This document shows, in pieces, positions 35,707 through 45,291 of a stretch of DNA of 64,000 nucleotides. The stretch is from Paenibacillus sp. yr247 (GTDB taxonomy: Bacteria; Bacillota; Bacilli; Paenibacillales; NBRC-103111): positions 682,001-746,000 of the forward strand of contig NZ_FNIF01000001.1 in NCBI RefSeq assembly GCF_900103825.1. Reading direction: 5' to 3'. A program made the translations under genes and the position numbers. The notes beneath the pieces were generated by a model. It was not told where the DNA came from. It did not search any database and worked only from the letters and a program-made list of their open reading frames with translations. The first letter of the stretch is position 1; each line of letters begins with the position of its first letter.

Positions 35707-36723
35707 ATGGCCAAAGCTGCTCTGCAAGGGTTAACCGGACGACAAAAGGCAGCCATACTTTTGATCAGTTTAGGCCCTGAGGTGTCCGCTCAAATATTTA
35801 AACACTTGCGAGAAGAAGAAATTGAGCAGTTAACGCTTGAAATTGCAAATGTTAGAAAAGTAGATTCCTTTGAAAAAGAATCCATTCTATCTGAATTTCA
35901 TCAAATCTGCTTAGCACAAGAGTTCATCTCTCAAGGTGGTATTGCTTACGCTAAAGATATTTTGGAAAAGGCGTTGGGTTCACAGAAAGCACTCGATATC
36001 ATCAATCGTTTGACGGCAACTCTACAAGTGAGACCTTTCGATTTTGCTAGAAAAGCAGATCCTGCCCAAATTCTCAACTTTATACAAAATGAGAATTCGC
36101 AGACGATCGCGCTGGTATTATCTTACTTGCAAGCGGATCAAGCTTCCATAATTCTGTCTTCATTGCCGCAAGAGAAACAAGCTGATGTTGCCAAGCGTAT
36201 CGCACTCATGGATAGCACATCACCTGAAGTTATTAGCCAGGTAGAACGTGTGCTTGAACAAAAGCTTTCTTCTACGGTAACTCAGGATTACACAAATGCT
36301 GGCGGTATTGCTTCAATCGTACAAATTCTGAATGGTGTCGATCGGGGTACAGAACGTACCATACTTGATTCACTTGAAATTCAGGATCCGGAACTTGCAG
36401 AAGAAATCAAGAAACGGATGTTCGTCTTCGAGGACATTGTCAATATCGACAATCGTTCAATACAGCGGATTATTCGTGATATTGAAAATGCTGATTTGCA
36501 GCTTGCGCTTAAAGTTGCAAGCGAAGAAGTTCGTGATGTATTGTTCAAAAACATGTCCAAGCGTATGGCAGAAACCTTCAAAGAAGAAATGGAATTCATG
36601 GGTCCTGTACGTTTGCGAGATGTTGAAGAAGCCCAAACAAGAATTGTTGCTACGATTCGCCGCTTAGAAGAATCTGGTGAAATCATCATCGCACGTGGTG
36701 GAGGAGATGATATTATTGTCTAA
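35707..36723 (+). CDS. fliG: Flagellar motor switch protein FliG
   Basis: FliG is the rotor protein that meets the stator and the FliF tail. The 338-residue product has the N-terminal domain starting LTGRQKAAILLISLG, the middle domain, and the C-terminal torque region with EDIVNIDNRSIQRI and alternating charged residues. GAGGTGC precedes the ATG. The end overlaps fliH. Confidence 0.96.
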   Translation: MAKAALQGLTGRQKAAILLISLGPEVSAQIFKHLREEEIEQLTLEIANVRKVDSFEKESILSEFHQICLAQEFISQGGIAYAKDILEKALGSQKALDIINRLTATLQVRPFDFARKADPAQILNFIQNENSQTIALVLSYLQADQASIILSSLPQEKQADVAKRIALMDSTSPEVISQVERVLEQKLSSTVTQDYTNAGGIASIVQILNGVDRGTERTILDSLEIQDPELAEEIKKRMFVFEDIVNIDNRSIQRIIRDIENADLQLALKVASEEVRDVLFKNMSKRMAETFKEEMEFMGPVRLRDVEEAQTRIVATIRRLEESGEIIIARGGGDDIIV

Positions 36724-37549
36724 TGTCATTAAATCATTTGCTTATTTTCCGTTAGATGATAAGAAATTAGTTGAAACGATCTCACCGCTACAATTATTGC
36801 GTGCAGGTATGTTGGCAAATGACAGTGTTCAATTGACCCCTGAGCAGCAACAGGAACTATCAGAAGCAACTAGTATGAAGGAGCAGATCCTTCAAGACGC
36901 TGAGGCTTTTGCGAATGAACAAATTCATCAAGCTTTGCAAGATTGTGCTGAGCTCCGAGAACAAACGCAAGCAGAAATCAACAGCTGGTGGGAAACTCGA
37001 CGTACTGAAGATGAAGAGCACATCGCCTTATCGAGACAGTCCGGTTATGAGGAAGGATACAAGCAGGGGATTGCTCAAGCAGAAGAAGTGCTTAGACAAG
37101 AGTACGGAGAGATGTTGTCCGAGGCTCAAGTGATTTTAGAGCAATCCTACAAACTGAAGCAACAAATCATTCAAGAATCCGAACCATTTTTAATAGAGCT
37201 AAGTACGTCTATTGCTGAAAAAGTGATTGGGCGACAGTTAACTTTACATCCGGAGTGGGTCATTGATTTGATTCGTACGGTACTTTCACGCAGAAGAGAA
37301 AAAGGAATTATCGCACTTTGTGTATCACCGTCACAGTTCGCATACATACAAGATGCACGTGAAGAATTGCTAACTTCAATTGATTCACAAGCAGAACTGC
37401 AAATTATCCCAGATTCAACAGTACAAGATCGCGGATGTGTGATTCGCTCCTCATTTGGAAGCATTGATGCCAGAATTGATACTCAGCTTAAGGAAATTAA
37501 GTCAGCATTACAGCAATTGGCCACTCAAAGCGAGGGAATCGGATCATGA
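36716..37549 (+). CDS. fliH: Flagellar assembly protein FliH
   Basis: FliH holds the FliI ATPase at the export gate. The 277-residue product has a long Glu/Gln-rich coiled coil (about 50-150) and a C-terminal FliI-binding domain (ERVIGRQL-like stretch IAEKVIGRQLTLHPEWV). I place the start at TTG 36716 (MSNVIKS), 11 bases from GGAGG. An in-frame ATG at 36707 is only two bases from that site. The start overlaps the end of fliG by 8 bp. Confidence 0.88.
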   Translation: MSNVIKSFAYFPLDDKKLVETISPLQLLRAGMLANDSVQLTPEQQQELSEATSMKEQILQDAEAFANEQIHQALQDCAELREQTQAEINSWWETRRTEDEEHIALSRQSGYEEGYKQGIAQAEEVLRQEYGEMLSEAQVILEQSYKLKQQIIQESEPFLIELSTSIAEKVIGRQLTLHPEWVIDLIRTVLSRRREKGIIALCVSPSQFAYIQDAREELLTSIDSQAELQIIPDSTVQDRGCVIRSSFGSIDARIDTQLKEIKSALQQLATQSEGIGS

Positions 37550-38871
37550 GCAGCACGCATCCAAAAGCTGATAAATACAAAGAGCATCTGCATACGATCG
37601 ATCCGATTCGTGTAAATGGAAAAGTGACCCAAGTGATTGGGTTGACCGTTGAATCGGAAGGTCCTGATGTAAGTATTGGCGATCTATGCTACATATATCC
37701 ACACAAGTCGAACAAGCCGTTAAAAGCAGAAGTCGTTGGATTTCGCAGTAATAAAGTCGTTCTGATGCCACTAGGTGATTTGGATTCAATAGGTCCTGGA
37801 TGCGATGTCGTTGGTACCGGAAAGCCGCTTACAGTCCAGGTAGGACATGAACTTCTGGGTAAGGTATTAGACGGCTTGGGGCAACCCTTGGATGGGTCAT
37901 TTCTGCCTTCTAGAATGGCACAATATTCAACGAATAATGCGCCAGGAAACCCACTATCTCGTCCTCGAGTTCTGAACCCAATCTCGGTTGGTGTTCGTTG
38001 CATCGACGGATTATTGACAATCGGTAAAGGTCAGCGTGTCGGTATTTTCGCTGGTTCAGGTGTAGGTAAAAGTACCCTTTTGGGGATGATTGCCCGTAAT
38101 ACTTCAGCTGATGTCAACGTAATTGCTCTTATTGGTGAGCGGGGTAGAGAGGTTCTAGACTTCATCGAAAGAGATTTAGGTCCTGAGGGACTAGCTAGAT
38201 CTGTTGTGATCGTTGCAACGTCAGATCAGCCTGCATTGATTCGAATCAAAGGTGCAATGATTGCTACAAGTATTGCTGAGTATTTTCGAGATCGCGGTCT
38301 AAATGTCATGATGATGATGGATTCAGTCACTCGGTTTGCTATGGCACAGCGTGAAGTTGGACTTGCTGTTGGAGAACCGCCCGCTACAAGGGGGTATACA
38401 CCTTCAGTTTTTGCAATGCTTCCGCGGCTATTAGAGCGCTCAGGTACTGGTCCCAAAGGGTCCATTACCGCATTCTATACAGTGCTCGTAGATGGTGATG
38501 ACATGAATGAGCCAATCGCTGATGCGGTGCGAGGTATTTTGGACGGACATATTGTCCTGAACCGCAACATTGCGAACAAAGGTCATTACCCAGCTATCGA
38601 CGTATTATCCAGTATAAGTCGAGTCATGAAAGAAATTGTTCCTACTGAACATATGGAAGCTGCTGATCAATTAAAGCGACTTCTTTCCATATATAAGGAT
38701 TCGGAAGATCTGATCAATATTGGGGCGTACCAAAAGGGTTCTAATCCAAATATTGATATTGCCTTGGATAATATTGAGGCCATATGGGATTTCACGAAGC
38801 AAAAAACGATTGAAAAGTTAACCTATGAAGAAGCTCAAGAACGTTTGATTCATGAATTTTATAAGGGATGA
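37546..38871 (+). CDS. fliI: Flagellum-specific ATPase FliI
   Basis: FliI is the F1-beta-like ATPase of flagellar protein export. The 441-residue protein has Walker A AGSGVGKST (169-177), LIGERGREVLDFIE and Walker B MMMMDSVTR. It overlaps fliH by 4 bp and is followed by fliJ, so the export ATPase complex is encoded together. Confidence 0.97.
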   Translation: MSSTHPKADKYKEHLHTIDPIRVNGKVTQVIGLTVESEGPDVSIGDLCYIYPHKSNKPLKAEVVGFRSNKVVLMPLGDLDSIGPGCDVVGTGKPLTVQVGHELLGKVLDGLGQPLDGSFLPSRMAQYSTNNAPGNPLSRPRVLNPISVGVRCIDGLLTIGKGQRVGIFAGSGVGKSTLLGMIARNTSADVNVIALIGERGREVLDFIERDLGPEGLARSVVIVATSDQPALIRIKGAMIATSIAEYFRDRGLNVMMMMDSVTRFAMAQREVGLAVGEPPATRGYTPSVFAMLPRLLERSGTGPKGSITAFYTVLVDGDDMNEPIADAVRGILDGHIVLNRNIANKGHYPAIDVLSSISRVMKEIVPTEHMEAADQLKRLLSIYKDSEDLINIGAYQKGSNPNIDIALDNIEAIWDFTKQKTIEKLTYEEAQERLIHEFYKG

Positions 38872-38880
38872 GGGTCCTGA

Positions 38881-39324
38881 ATGAATTTTCGCTATTCTTT
38901 CCAGCAAATTGTCAATTTGAAAAACAATGAAAAAACACAGGCGGAGTGGATACTGTCTGAGGCAATGGGGCAACTACGGAACGAAGAAACGAGTTTGCAT
39001 GGATTGTTTGAGCAAAAAGAAAACCTTCATAACGAAATGGCCGATGTATCTAGCGGCTCGGTACCCATTTCCAGGATGTTGATGATGCAGAGCTATATGA
39101 ATCATGTTGACCAGCAGATTGCTCGTAAGCATCGGGATGTGCAGCAAGCACAACGTGTCGTGCTCAAAAAGCAGGAACATCTCTCGGAAAGAATGATTGA
39201 AGAGAAGGCTTGGACGAAAGCAAGAGAGAAGGCTTACAACCAATTTCAATCTTTTGTCGCGAAAAAAGAGCAAGAAGCTCTTGATGAAATGGCGACAAAC
39301 CGTTTCAAACGGCTAACGTATTGA
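38881..39324 (+). CDS. fliJ: Flagellar export protein FliJ
   Basis: FliJ is the central stalk of the export ATPase. The 147 residues are almost entirely coiled coil, beginning FRYSFQQIVNLKNNEKTQAE, which is typical. The ribosome binding site (GAGGG) is weak, and the gene starts nine bases after fliI. Confidence 0.92.
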   Translation: MNFRYSFQQIVNLKNNEKTQAEWILSEAMGQLRNEETSLHGLFEQKENLHNEMADVSSGSVPISRMLMMQSYMNHVDQQIARKHRDVQQAQRVVLKKQEHLSERMIEEKAWTKAREKAYNQFQSFVAKKEQEALDEMATNRFKRLTY

Positions 39325-39348
39325 GGAAGGTAAAGGAGGGAAAAGGAG

Positions 39349-40263
39349 ATGGCCGATACAAGCATAGAGGGTGCATCTTATAGTGCACTGGAGCGGTTTT
39401 TGATATGGTTTGTCATCCCCTTTGTGTTTACGGCAGTTCTGCTCTTCGTGCTGCTGTCCATCTTTGACTATGATGTCAAGAGCAGCATTCAGAAAGCGCT
39501 GCATAATACACCGGTCATCGGGACGATTGTTCCTGCTCCCAAGGAAAAAAGCGTTGCGATCAGTTCTGGTAAGACACAGACTTCTGAACAAAGTATCAAA
39601 TACAAGGATGATGAGATTACGAGGTTGAACGCGAGAGTTACAGAGCTTCAATCGGCTTTGCAAAAAGCGGATTCGACATCCGAGCAAAAGGATCTTTCCT
39701 TGAAAGATGCTCATACGAAGCTGACTGAACTCGAAGAGAAGCTGAAGAATAAGACGCAAACCGAGGAAGAATATAATAATCAAATTTCACAACTTGCGAA
39801 TATGTATGCAAAAATGAACCCAAGTAAAGCTGCTCCTATCATTGAAGCGTTAACACCTAAAGAAATGGTGCTCGTATTTTCTATGATGAAAACAGATAGT
39901 CGTGGCGCGATTCTTGAAAAGATGGATGCCACTAAAGCAGCAGAAGCTTCAATAGGGATTAAAGATATTGTTCCTATTCGCGACAAAGAAATTGCCGCAT
40001 TGCAAGAAAGATTAGCAACGAATGGCGCTAACTCACCAAAGGCCATCACATCAGTTAGTAAAACAGATCTAGGGCAAACATTTGCCAACATGACTCCTAA
40101 AAGTGCATCCAATGTTCTGCTGGAAATGAATAAATCTAACCCTGAAAAAGTGTTAGCCATACTCAGTGGGATGGATAATGCTTCTCGATCCAAGGTGATG
40201 TCTTCTTTATCGGACGCGAATAAGGAAATCGCAGCTTCAATTACAGCCAAACTTGTTCAGTAG
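39349..40263 (+). CDS. ylxF: MotE/YlxF family membrane protein
   Basis: The 304-residue protein has one N-terminal membrane helix (about 17-39), a coiled coil (about 80-150) and a C-terminal region like the MgtE intracellular N domain, with YAKMNPSKAAPIIEALTPKEMV and a second copy FANMTPKSASNVLLEMN. This is the composition of YlxF in B. subtilis and MotE of rhizobia, where MotE is a chaperone of the motility protein MotC. Its role in Firmicutes is unproven. AAAGGAGGG lies upstream. Confidence 0.88.
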   Translation: MADTSIEGASYSALERFLIWFVIPFVFTAVLLFVLLSIFDYDVKSSIQKALHNTPVIGTIVPAPKEKSVAISSGKTQTSEQSIKYKDDEITRLNARVTELQSALQKADSTSEQKDLSLKDAHTKLTELEEKLKNKTQTEEEYNNQISQLANMYAKMNPSKAAPIIEALTPKEMVLVFSMMKTDSRGAILEKMDATKAAEASIGIKDIVPIRDKEIAALQERLATNGANSPKAITSVSKTDLGQTFANMTPKSASNVLLEMNKSNPEKVLAILSGMDNASRSKVMSSLSDANKEIAASITAKLVQ

Positions 40264-40296
40264 ATGACATTGATTTCACGAAGGGAGGTGAAAAAA

Positions 40297-41715
40297 ATGG
40301 ATGTACAAATGCCAACAGTTCCAAAAGCAAACAATGCTGCTTCAACAGCAACAGGTAAAATGGCTGCGACTGAAATGGCTTCCAAAGATACTTTTAATCA
40401 AGTATTGGACGGTCAAATTGTACAAGAGACTACTTCCGGAGATGAGAATGCTTCAGATCCAACGCTCTCGCTGAACATGCTGCTACAAATGCTTCAAAGT
40501 TTGGTATTGCCCCTACAAGGAACTGCTATGCAGGAAGTCAAACAAGGAACTGAAGATCAACCTCTCCCAGAAATGCTTTTGGAGGCAATGAACAGTAATC
40601 CTGCACTAGCCGATCAATTATTGCAAGACCCAAAAGTAAAGAAATGGTTTGATGATGCTCAGCAATTAATACATACTCTTGGTGATGCTCAATCCAACGT
40701 GGCATTCACAGTGCCGAATGCTTTGAATCTTCAATCAGCAGATACTTTAAACTTACAAACTCAGAATACGTTGTTAACGCTAGCTTCTTTATCCAAGCAA
40801 CAGCCTGATAATCCGATTGTGAAGTTTTTAAACCAGGATTTACAAAATACGATCCAACCATTGCTTCCGGATATTATGGCGACTCTGAAGGGACCTGCAT
40901 CAGTATCGAGTCCTTCCGAAACTTTGGTTGAGGGAAGTAAGACCGAAATTACTCCTGTCGACAGATCTAATCATCACAAGCGTACGAATAAGCTTACTGC
41001 TGAACAGAAGATGGATGGAGAACAATTTACAATCGTACAACCAACAAAGTCCAAACTTGAGCTTCTAGCTATCAAGAATGTACTTCAGGCTCCTGTTGTT
41101 GATTCAGAGAAAACCTCTGAGGAAGCTTTGGTAGCACTTCAAGATTTACCAACAGAAACTGGTACTTCAGCTAATACTGTCGTTACAATCGGTGACCTTC
41201 AGAAAGCACAACTGGCTACTACTGCTGTTGATAAAGCAGCTACTACAACAATCAATGCTGCGAATTTTTCAGAAGAGATGACAGAGCATGTGTTGAAGAA
41301 CATGAAAATTACCATGGCCGGTGGTTTTTCTGAAGCCAAACTTTCATTGTTCCCCAAAAATCTCGGACATATTGATGTAAGAATATCGATGCAGGATGGG
41401 CAACTGATTGCTCAATTTGCAGCTGATTCCTTAGCAGGAAAGCAAATGCTGGAAAATCAGCTTCCGCAGTTGAGACAAGCTCTTCAAACACAAGGTTTAC
41501 AAGTGGAGAAGCTTGAGGTTACTCAAAATCAAAACATGCAATCCAGTATGTTCCAAGAACAACGTCAACAGCAAACATTTAGTCAATCACAGCGTCAAAA
41601 TAAAAATCGTTCAGGCAACTACGGAGTTGATTCAATTGATTTCAATCAAGAGATTGAAAATGTTGCACAAATCCGAACAGCAGTTAATGGTAACTCCTTC
41701 GATGTTATAGCCTAA
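40297..41715 (+). CDS. fliK: Flagellar hook-length control protein FliK
   Basis: FliK measures the hook and triggers the export switch at FlhB. The 472-residue product has a low-complexity Gln/Thr-rich N-terminal and middle part and the conserved C-terminal domain with LSLFPKNLGHIDVRISMQDG and LRQALQTQGLQVEKLEV. ATG 40297 follows AAGGGAGGTGA. An ATG at 40264, directly after the previous stop, has no such site. Confidence 0.92.
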   Translation: MDVQMPTVPKANNAASTATGKMAATEMASKDTFNQVLDGQIVQETTSGDENASDPTLSLNMLLQMLQSLVLPLQGTAMQEVKQGTEDQPLPEMLLEAMNSNPALADQLLQDPKVKKWFDDAQQLIHTLGDAQSNVAFTVPNALNLQSADTLNLQTQNTLLTLASLSKQQPDNPIVKFLNQDLQNTIQPLLPDIMATLKGPASVSSPSETLVEGSKTEITPVDRSNHHKRTNKLTAEQKMDGEQFTIVQPTKSKLELLAIKNVLQAPVVDSEKTSEEALVALQDLPTETGTSANTVVTIGDLQKAQLATTAVDKAATTTINAANFSEEMTEHVLKNMKITMAGGFSEAKLSLFPKNLGHIDVRISMQDGQLIAQFAADSLAGKQMLENQLPQLRQALQTQGLQVEKLEVTQNQNMQSSMFQEQRQQQTFSQSQRQNKNRSGNYGVDSIDFNQEIENVAQIRTAVNGNSFDVIA

Positions 41716-41750
41716 TAGGCAACTTATGTGAAGCAGGTGGAGGTGAAAGT

Positions 41751-42194
41751 GTGGCTACAAGCCCAATCGTAGGTAATGTCACGGATTTGATCAATACGGG
41801 GAAAAATACGAAAAGCAAAGATAAAGACAACAATACATTAGGTAAGGATGATTTCCTTAAAATCTTGATTACACAACTTCAAAATCAAGATCCAACACAA
41901 CCTCTACAGGATAAAGAGTTTATCGCGCAAATGGCCCAGTTCACATCGGTGGAGCAGTTGACCAATATGGCTGGAGAAATGAAGCTGATGCGTCAATCTC
42001 TTGGTTTTGTATCTGGTTTGATTGGTAAATCCATCACATGGACGGAAATTGACTCAACTGGCGCATCTGTTGAGAAATCTGGTGTTGTTGATTCCATCTC
42101 GTTTAAAGATGGGAATCAGTTTGCTAATGTGAAGGGAGTGGAAGTTTCTCTAGACAAGCTCAAGAAAATTGAGAATGTTGGAGAAAAAAAATGA
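41751..42194 (+). CDS. flgD: Flagellar hook capping protein FlgD
   Basis: FlgD caps the growing hook. The 147-residue protein has the signature LGKDDFLKILITQLQNQDP and EFIAQMAQFTSVEQL, and is short like other Bacillales FlgD (scaffold domain only). The start is GTG 41751 with GGAGGTGA upstream. The stop overlaps the next gene by 4 bp. Confidence 0.94.
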   Translation: MATSPIVGNVTDLINTGKNTKSKDKDNNTLGKDDFLKILITQLQNQDPTQPLQDKEFIAQMAQFTSVEQLTNMAGEMKLMRQSLGFVSGLIGKSITWTEIDSTGASVEKSGVVDSISFKDGNQFANVKGVEVSLDKLKKIENVGEKK

Positions 42195-42577
42195 CGGAGA
42201 GAATATCCATAGGGCAGCTTTATCCTAATGCGGTTTCTCCGGCGTCTACGAGACGAACTCCTGTTCAGCAACCGGTATCCACATCCGATAACCCTACATT
42301 TCAAAAACTATTTCAGGAGCAGTTTGTTCGTTTCAGTCATCATGCAGAGGTTAGACTCAAGGAGAGAGGCATTCAATTAAAGCCTGAGCAATTGAATAAA
42401 CTTAGCAATGCTATTGATAAGGTAGCCGCTAAAGGAGCTAAGGATGCTCTTATGATTCTTGGTGGCAATGCATTAATTGTAAATGTTCCTAACCGAATTG
42501 TTGTGACGGCGCTTGATGGAAACTCCATGAGTGAACATGTTTTCACACAAATAGATAGTGCTATTATTATCTCTTAA
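42191..42577 (+). CDS. Conserved flagellar operon protein (TIGR02530-like)
   Basis: The 128-residue product has the motif FSHHAEVRLKERGIQL followed by a helix and a short beta-rich end (GGNALIVNVPNRIVVTAL). This is the pattern of a small family seen only in flagellar operons of Firmicutes and relatives and named as a flagellar operon protein. Its role is unknown. The place between flgD and flgE suggests a part in hook assembly. It overlaps flgD (ATGA). Confidence 0.85.
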   Translation: MTERISIGQLYPNAVSPASTRRTPVQQPVSTSDNPTFQKLFQEQFVRFSHHAEVRLKERGIQLKPEQLNKLSNAIDKVAAKGAKDALMILGGNALIVNVPNRIVVTALDGNSMSEHVFTQIDSAIIIS

Positions 42578-42666
42578 CTATCAGGCTCGACCGTGCAGGA
42601 AGCCTAGGGCTGTGGAACGAATGAAGCAGCTCATTATATTTTAAATCCGATTAGGAGGCCTATTAA

Positions 42667-43488
42667 ATGCTAAGATCCTTATACTCAGGTGTTTCAGGTA
42701 TGCGTGGTTTTCAAACGAAATTAGATGTTATCGGTAATAATATCGCAAACGTAAATACCATCGGATTCAAAGGCGGCCGTGTTATGTTTAAAGACATTCT
42801 CAGTCAAACCGTTGCAGGAGTTAGTGCTCCTGACGCGAACCGCGGTGGTGTAAATGCTCAACAAGTTGGCTTAGGTGTAAGTATAGCGGCGATCGACACT
42901 GTTCATACGCAAGGTAGTGCGATGACTACAAACGTCCCGACTGATTTGCGCGTTAATGGCGATGGATTCTTTGCCGTTGGGACTACGGAGCAAGTTGACG
43001 CGCCTTACTTGACAAGGGCAGGTAACTTCACCGTAGATCCATCCAGAAACCTTGTAAATGCAGAAGGGCTACATGTTATGGGGGCTGATGGTGCAGGTCC
43101 AATCGTCATTCCAGATGACATCGTTTCATTCTCTATCGCACAAAATGGTGATATCATCGGTGTTAACAGCACAGGAGCAACTGTAACAACAGGTCAAAAA
43201 GTGGGTGTTGTTAAAGTGGTCAATCCTTCTGGTCTTGAGAAAATTGGCGGCAATTTGTATCGTATGACAGCTAATGCCAATCCTGATGGTACGATTGCAG
43301 TTGGCGCAGCTGGTGACCCTACAACAGGTACTGGTACACTTATTTCGGGTCAACTGGAGATGTCCAATGTTGACTTAACTGGCGAATTCACGGAAATGAT
43401 TATCGCACAACGTGGTTTCCAAGCGAATTCTCGGATTATCACAACTTCCGATGAAGTACTTCAAGAAGTAGTTAATCTTAAACATTAA
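42667..43488 (+). CDS. flgE: Flagellar hook protein FlgE (FlgG-like)
   Basis: The 273-residue protein has the N-terminal motif LYSGVSGMRGFQTKLDVIGN and the C-terminal LTGEFTEMIIAQRGFQANSR of the hook and rod family. In Bacillales the gene at this place, after flgD, encodes a short hook protein that older annotations call FlgG. The position favours hook. TTAGGAGGCC lies upstream. A stable hairpin follows the stop. Confidence 0.9.
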   Translation: MLRSLYSGVSGMRGFQTKLDVIGNNIANVNTIGFKGGRVMFKDILSQTVAGVSAPDANRGGVNAQQVGLGVSIAAIDTVHTQGSAMTTNVPTDLRVNGDGFFAVGTTEQVDAPYLTRAGNFTVDPSRNLVNAEGLHVMGADGAGPIVIPDDIVSFSIAQNGDIIGVNSTGATVTTGQKVGVVKVVNPSGLEKIGGNLYRMTANANPDGTIAVGAAGDPTTGTGTLISGQLEMSNVDLTGEFTEMIIAQRGFQANSRIITTSDEVLQEVVNLKH

Positions 43489-43507
43489 TCTTTACTTAAT
43501 GTGAAAG

Positions 43508-43526
43508 AGGGGAGCTAGTCTCCCCT
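43508..43526 (+). other. Stable hairpin after flgE
   Basis: AGGGGAG (43508-43514) and CTCCCCT (43520-43526) form a perfect seven-pair GC-rich stem with a CTAGT loop. No T-run follows, so it is more likely a block to exonuclease or a processing site that raises flgE mRNA than a terminator. Confidence 0.65.
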
Positions 43527-43549
43527 TATCCTGATACAGGAGGAGAAGC

Positions 43550-43771
43550 ATGATTTCTCTCACTCGGTTAAACGGTAAAGGCATTATCCTGAATGCTATT
43601 TTGATCGAACTTATTGAAGAAACTCCAGACACAATGATTACATTGACAACGGGAAAGAAAATCACCGTTCTCGAAAAGGCAGAGGTTGTGGTAAGCTTAG
43701 TGCGGACCTACATGCAGGAGATTGGCTCAGTTCGAGCGACAATAAAGTCCAGGGATGCGGAGGGTTCGTAA
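43550..43771 (+). CDS. flbD: FlbD/SwrD family protein
   Basis: The 73-residue protein begins MISLTRLNGKGIILNAILIE and continues with ETPDTMITLTTGKKI, the complete FlbD family pattern. In B. subtilis SwrD increases flagellar motor power. AGGAGGAG precedes the ATG. The stop is adjacent to the GTG start of fliL. Confidence 0.92.
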   Translation: MISLTRLNGKGIILNAILIELIEETPDTMITLTTGKKITVLEKAEVVVSLVRTYMQEIGSVRATIKSRDAEGS

Positions 43772-44257
43772 GTGTTTAAGAACAAAATTTTTATACTCAG
43801 TGTCTCCATTTTAATTGCGATTACACTGATTTTGACGGCTGCATTTGTTTTGTGGAACTTTATGGAGAAAAATAATCAATCCAAAGATCCTGCGGTACAA
43901 GCCCAAGAGGCCGTTGCAAGTGTGAAACCAACTAAAGCGCCATCTGCTGAAGCTGTAAAGGCAAACACAGCAATTATTAAAGATATTTTGACGAATTTAT
44001 CTGGTGGTCAAAATTTTATTAAAATTAGCTTCGCTTTTGAATTAGAAAACTCGAAGGCTAAGACGGAGTTTGATAGTTTGCTGGATTCTGCGGTTAAAGG
44101 CACAATTGTACAAGCTCTCGGAGATTTATCTAAGGAACAAATTGAAGGCAGCAAAGGCTCGGATAGTTTGACATCAACATTAATGAACAAACTAAACCCA
44201 TTGCTACATGAAGGTAAAATTAAACAAATTTGGATAACCGATAAAGTACTTCAATAA
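43772..44257 (+). CDS. fliL: Flagellar basal body-associated protein FliL
   Basis: FliL is a single-pass membrane protein that surrounds the stator. The 161 residues have a membrane helix at about 7-29 and an extracellular domain ending in the family tail GKIKQIWITDKVLQ. The start is GTG 43772, after GGAGGG. It directly abuts flbD. Confidence 0.92.
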   Translation: MFKNKIFILSVSILIAITLILTAAFVLWNFMEKNNQSKDPAVQAQEAVASVKPTKAPSAEAVKANTAIIKDILTNLSGGQNFIKISFAFELENSKAKTEFDSLLDSAVKGTIVQALGDLSKEQIEGSKGSDSLTSTLMNKLNPLLHEGKIKQIWITDKVLQ

Positions 44258-44292
44258 CTCGCTTTTGATTTTGCTTAAAGGAGGTGACTCGA

Positions 44293-45291
44293 ATGGTTGA
44301 TGTTCTATCGCAAAATGAGATCGATGCCTTGCTAGCTGCTTTGTCCTCTGGCGAAATGGATGCGGATGAACTTAAAAAAGAGGAAACGCAGAAAAAGGTA
44401 AGGGCTTATGACTTTAAGAGAGCAGTACGTTTCTCTAAGGACCATATTCGAAGCTTAACCCGGATTCATGAAAACTTTGCGCGATTTTTAACAACGTATT
44501 TTTCTGCTCAGCTTCGTACGTTTGTACAAATCAGTGTTGTCCAGGTTGAACAATTACCCTACGACGAATTTATTCGTTCGATCCCGAAAATGACCATTTT
44601 GAACATCTTTGAAGCGGAGCCTTTAGAGGGTCGAATGGTGCTTGAGGTTCATCCCAATGTCGCGTTTGCTATGTTGGACCGTTTGTTAGGCGGTGCAGGT
44701 ACTACTCCAACTAAAATTAATGCTTTAACTGAGATAGAAACGATTGTGATGGAACGAATTTTTAGCAGAGCATTCGATAGTTTACAAGAGGCATGGAAGA
44801 CTGTCATAGATATTCAACCTCGATTAGAGGCTCTTGAAACGAATCCGCAGTTTATGCAGATCGTTTCACCCAATGAAACCATTGCCCTGATATCCTTGAG
44901 CACCAAAATCGGTGATACAACAGGGATGATCAACTTATGTATCCCGCACGTGGTTATCGAGCCGATTATGCCTCGACTTTCTGTACATCATTGGTTTGTT
45001 TCACAGAAAAAGACGAGAGCACCTGAAGAAGTGGAAGCACTTCAATCGCGCTTGGAAAAAACCAAGTTGCCTCTCATTGCAGAATTGGGTTCGTCCGAAA
45101 TTTCAATACGTGATTTCCTTGGCTTAAGCGCTGGCGATGTAATCCCGCTGCATAAATCCGTCGAAGATTCGCTTCAAGTCAAAGTGGGCGAGAAGCTGAA
45201 ATATCTCGGAAGCCCTGGTACCTTAAAAGGGAAGATGGCTGTACAAATTACAGAAATCGTAAATGAAGGAGAAGAAGATTATGACGAATAA
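44293..45291 (+). CDS. fliM: Flagellar motor switch protein FliM
   Basis: FliM is the C-ring protein that binds CheY-P. The 332-residue product has the N-terminal CheY-binding peptide LSQNEIDALLAAL, the CheC-like middle domain (RLLGGAGT) and the C-terminal FliN-like domain. ATG 44293 follows GGAGGTGA. A GTG at 44284 is within that site. The end overlaps fliY by 11 bp. Confidence 0.95.
   Translation: MVDVLSQNEIDALLAALSSGEMDADELKKEETQKKVRAYDFKRAVRFSKDHIRSLTRIHENFARFLTTYFSAQLRTFVQISVVQVEQLPYDEFIRSIPKMTILNIFEAEPLEGRMVLEVHPNVAFAMLDRLLGGAGTTPTKINALTEIETIVMERIFSRAFDSLQEAWKTVIDIQPRLEALETNPQFMQIVSPNETIALISLSTKIGDTTGMINLCIPHVVIEPIMPRLSVHHWFVSQKKTRAPEEVEALQSRLEKTKLPLIAELGSSEISIRDFLGLSAGDVIPLHKSVEDSLQVKVGEKLKYLGSPGTLKGKMAVQITEIVNEGEEDYDE

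Noticed and set aside
39331-39359. TAAA and GCCGATAC before and inside the start of the MotE-like gene, resembling a sigma-D promoter
   Set aside because: The spacing is 17 bp, TAAA is part of the ribosome binding region, and the -10 lies inside the coding sequence, so a transcript would lack the start codon.
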